From: JACRIM01 sp038042195
Lineage (GTDB): Bacteria; Planctomycetota; Phycisphaerae; UBA1845; UTPLA1
Assembly: GCA_038042195.1 (NCBI GenBank)
Contig: JBBTET010000044.1
Coordinates: forward strand, 1-54,671
DNA: 54,671 bases
Reading direction: 5' to 3'
The notes beneath the pieces are model-generated. The model was not told the origin of the DNA, did not search any database, and saw nothing but the letters and a program-made list of their open reading frames with translations. Both the position numbers and the translations under genes were made by a program. This document shows positions 53,486 through 54,671 of the stretch, in pieces (the stretch's first letter is position 1; each line of letters opens with the position of its first letter).

Positions 53486-54671
53486 ATGTCTCGGCCGATC
53501 CCGATTGCCCGCCTCACCATCTGGCAACTTGCCATTCCGATGAAGCAGTCGTTTCGCCACGCCACGGCCGAGCGGTCTGTGAGTGAGCCGCTCATTGTCG
53601 CCGTCGAATTGTCGGACGGCACGGTGGGCTATGGCGAGACGCATCCGCGTACCTATGTCACCGGCGAGTCGATGGAGGATGCGATTCGCAGCGTGCGCGA
53701 GGTGTTCGTGCCGTTGCTCGTGGAGATGCGGCCGGCGAACTTCGGCGAGGCCATCGAGGCGGCGGGGGGACTGCCATTGGTGGATTCGACGGGCAAAGTC
53801 ATCACCGCAGCGCGGGCGGCGGTGGAGTTGGCCGTGTTGGATGCATACAGCCGTTCGTTTGAGAGATCGCTGGAGACGATTGCAGGGTGGCTGGGGGAGT
53901 CGTGGCTGGGGCCGCCGGGGAGTGTGTCGACGGCACGATTTAGCGGCGTGGTGTCGGGGGAGAGTCCCGAGCGCGTGGCGCGGAGCATACGCAAGATGCG
54001 GCTGCTGCGGTTGCCGCATTTCAAACTGAAAGTGGGTGATGCAGACGATGACGCACGAATCGCGGCGGCGGTCCGGGTGCTCGGTCGCGGTTTGCAAAAG
54101 GGCAAGGTGACACTCCGTCTGGATGCGAACGAGGCGTGGACCCTGGAGGAAGCCAGCGCGAAGCTGGAGGCGTGGGAGGCGTACCCCATCTCGTCGGTGG
54201 AGCAGCCGTTGGGGAAGCACGCGATGGACGACTGGGCCACGCTGGCCACGCGCACGAACCTGCCGCTGATGGCGGATGAGTCGCTGGTGACGCCGGAGGA
54301 CGCCGAGACGCTGATCGCGCGACGGGCGGCGAGTGGATTCAACATTCGAATCAGCAAGAACGGCGGTTTGATCCCGGCGATCAAGCTGGCCATGATGGCC
54401 CGGAAACACCATATTCAGTGCCAGTTGGGTTGCATGGTTGGCGAGACGAGCCTCCTGTCGGCGGCGGGTCGGTGGTTCCTCCAATTGGTGCCTGGGGTGA
54501 CGTTCGTGGAGGGGAGTTTCGGGAGTTTCCTGCTCAAGGACGACGTGGTCCGACGTGGCTTGCGGTTCGGCTGGGCCGGGCGATGGACACCGATGAGCGG
54601 ACACGGACTCGGCATGACGGTGGATGTCGCGCGGCTGGCATCGCTGTCGGACCACTCGCCGGTGGCGATTG
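53486..54671 (+). CDS. Enolase-superfamily epimerase/cycloisomerase (partial, cut by window end)
   Basis: 395 codons are visible from ATG 53486 and the frame runs off the window. It belongs to the muconate-lactonising-enzyme subgroup: an N-terminal capping domain (IWQLAIPMKQSFRHATAERS) and a barrel with KxK (Lys180, Lys182 in FKLKVGD), metal ligands Asp213 (LDANEAW), Glu239 (VEQPLG) and Asp264 (MADES), and the second catalytic lysine Lys291 (RISKNGG). Dipeptide epimerases and o-succinylbenzoate synthases share these residues. Dipeptide epimerase is my first guess, because Ala-Glu peptides come from peptidoglycan turnover, but specificity cannot be read here. Divergent from the OPA transporter. 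Confidence 0.88.
   Translation, partial: MSRPIPIARLTIWQLAIPMKQSFRHATAERSVSEPLIVAVELSDGTVGYGETHPRTYVTGESMEDAIRSVREVFVPLLVEMRPANFGEAIEAAGGLPLVDSTGKVITAARAAVELAVLDAYSRSFERSLETIAGWLGESWLGPPGSVSTARFSGVVSGESPERVARSIRKMRLLRLPHFKLKVGDADDDARIAAAVRVLGRGLQKGKVTLRLDANEAWTLEEASAKLEAWEAYPISSVEQPLGKHAMDDWATLATRTNLPLMADESLVTPEDAETLIARRAASGFNIRISKNGGLIPAIKLAMMARKHHIQCQLGCMVGETSLLSAAGRWFLQLVPGVTFVEGSFGSFLLKDDVVRRGLRFGWAGRWTPMSGHGLGMTVDVARLASLSDHSPVAI

Noticed and set aside
52895..54655. Minus-strand open frame of 586 codons
   Set aside because: Antisense to the enolase-superfamily gene and overlapping the MFS transporter gene in another frame; Arg/His/Pro-rich translation with no domain.

Overview
The window looks like a chromosomal segment of a planctomycete, probably from a Phycisphaerae-like lineage. 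The signs are a PEP-CTERM sorting tail, a dockerin-like C-terminus, an N-terminal pseudopilin with an H-x-DG-type C-terminal element, a Ser/Thr kinase paired with an ECF-like sigma factor, and a long MoxR/VWA operon. DNA is GC-rich and tightly packed. I see no insertion sequence, prophage, CRISPR array, rRNA or complete tRNA. This assignment is inference from gene families; no marker gene search was possible.

Layout. 1-7245: a HEAT-repeat protein converging on def-fmt-rsmB (start of translation and rRNA methylation), then a TPR protein, rpsT with a clear intrinsic terminator, and a TlyA-like rRNA methyltransferase that lacks its S4 domain. 7246-10943: two exported cysteine-rich proteins, a small zinc-ribbon membrane protein, an M24 aminopeptidase and a PEP-CTERM protein. 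11013-14167: gltA and sucC are divergent; sucC is followed by an overlapping unknown gene instead of sucD. 14168-15355: a YgiT-type zinc-finger gene coupled to a frameshifted DUF4258 gene (toxin-antitoxin-like), then a gene-poor stretch ending in an eight-unit octamer array. 15356-22331: an unknown protein, an orphan ABC-2 export permease, and a partial cell-wall cluster murE-murF-mraY-ftsW without murD, murG or murC.

22455-29359: an exported arginine deiminase whose catalytic residues match the spacing of Porphyromonas PPAD, with an Ig-like domain and dockerin tail. It converges on an exported M43 metalloprotease. Then come a kinase-sigma factor pair, in which the kinase carries an anti-sigma-like zinc motif, and a divergent pseudopilin. 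29412-48387: one co-directional ten-gene block on the minus strand: PQQ-repeat protein, alpha/alpha-toroid protein, MoxR ATPase, DUF58 protein, BatA-like VWA protein, VWA/glutamine-amidotransferase-like membrane protein, DUF4175-like membrane protein, coiled-coil protein, TPR protein and NPCBM protein. Gaps are 55 nt or less and several stop/start codons overlap, so it is very likely one operon building or maintaining an envelope machine. A 10-N assembly gap splits its first gene. 48431-end: a CobS-like membrane protein without the usual active-site motif, ComEC/Rec2, an OPA-type MFS transporter, and an enolase-superfamily epimerase cut by the window edge.

Most notable: the PPAD-type deiminase, the ten-gene MoxR/VWA operon, the paired cysteine-rich exported proteins with a leaderless promoter and palindrome, and the frameshifted DUF4258/YgiT pair.
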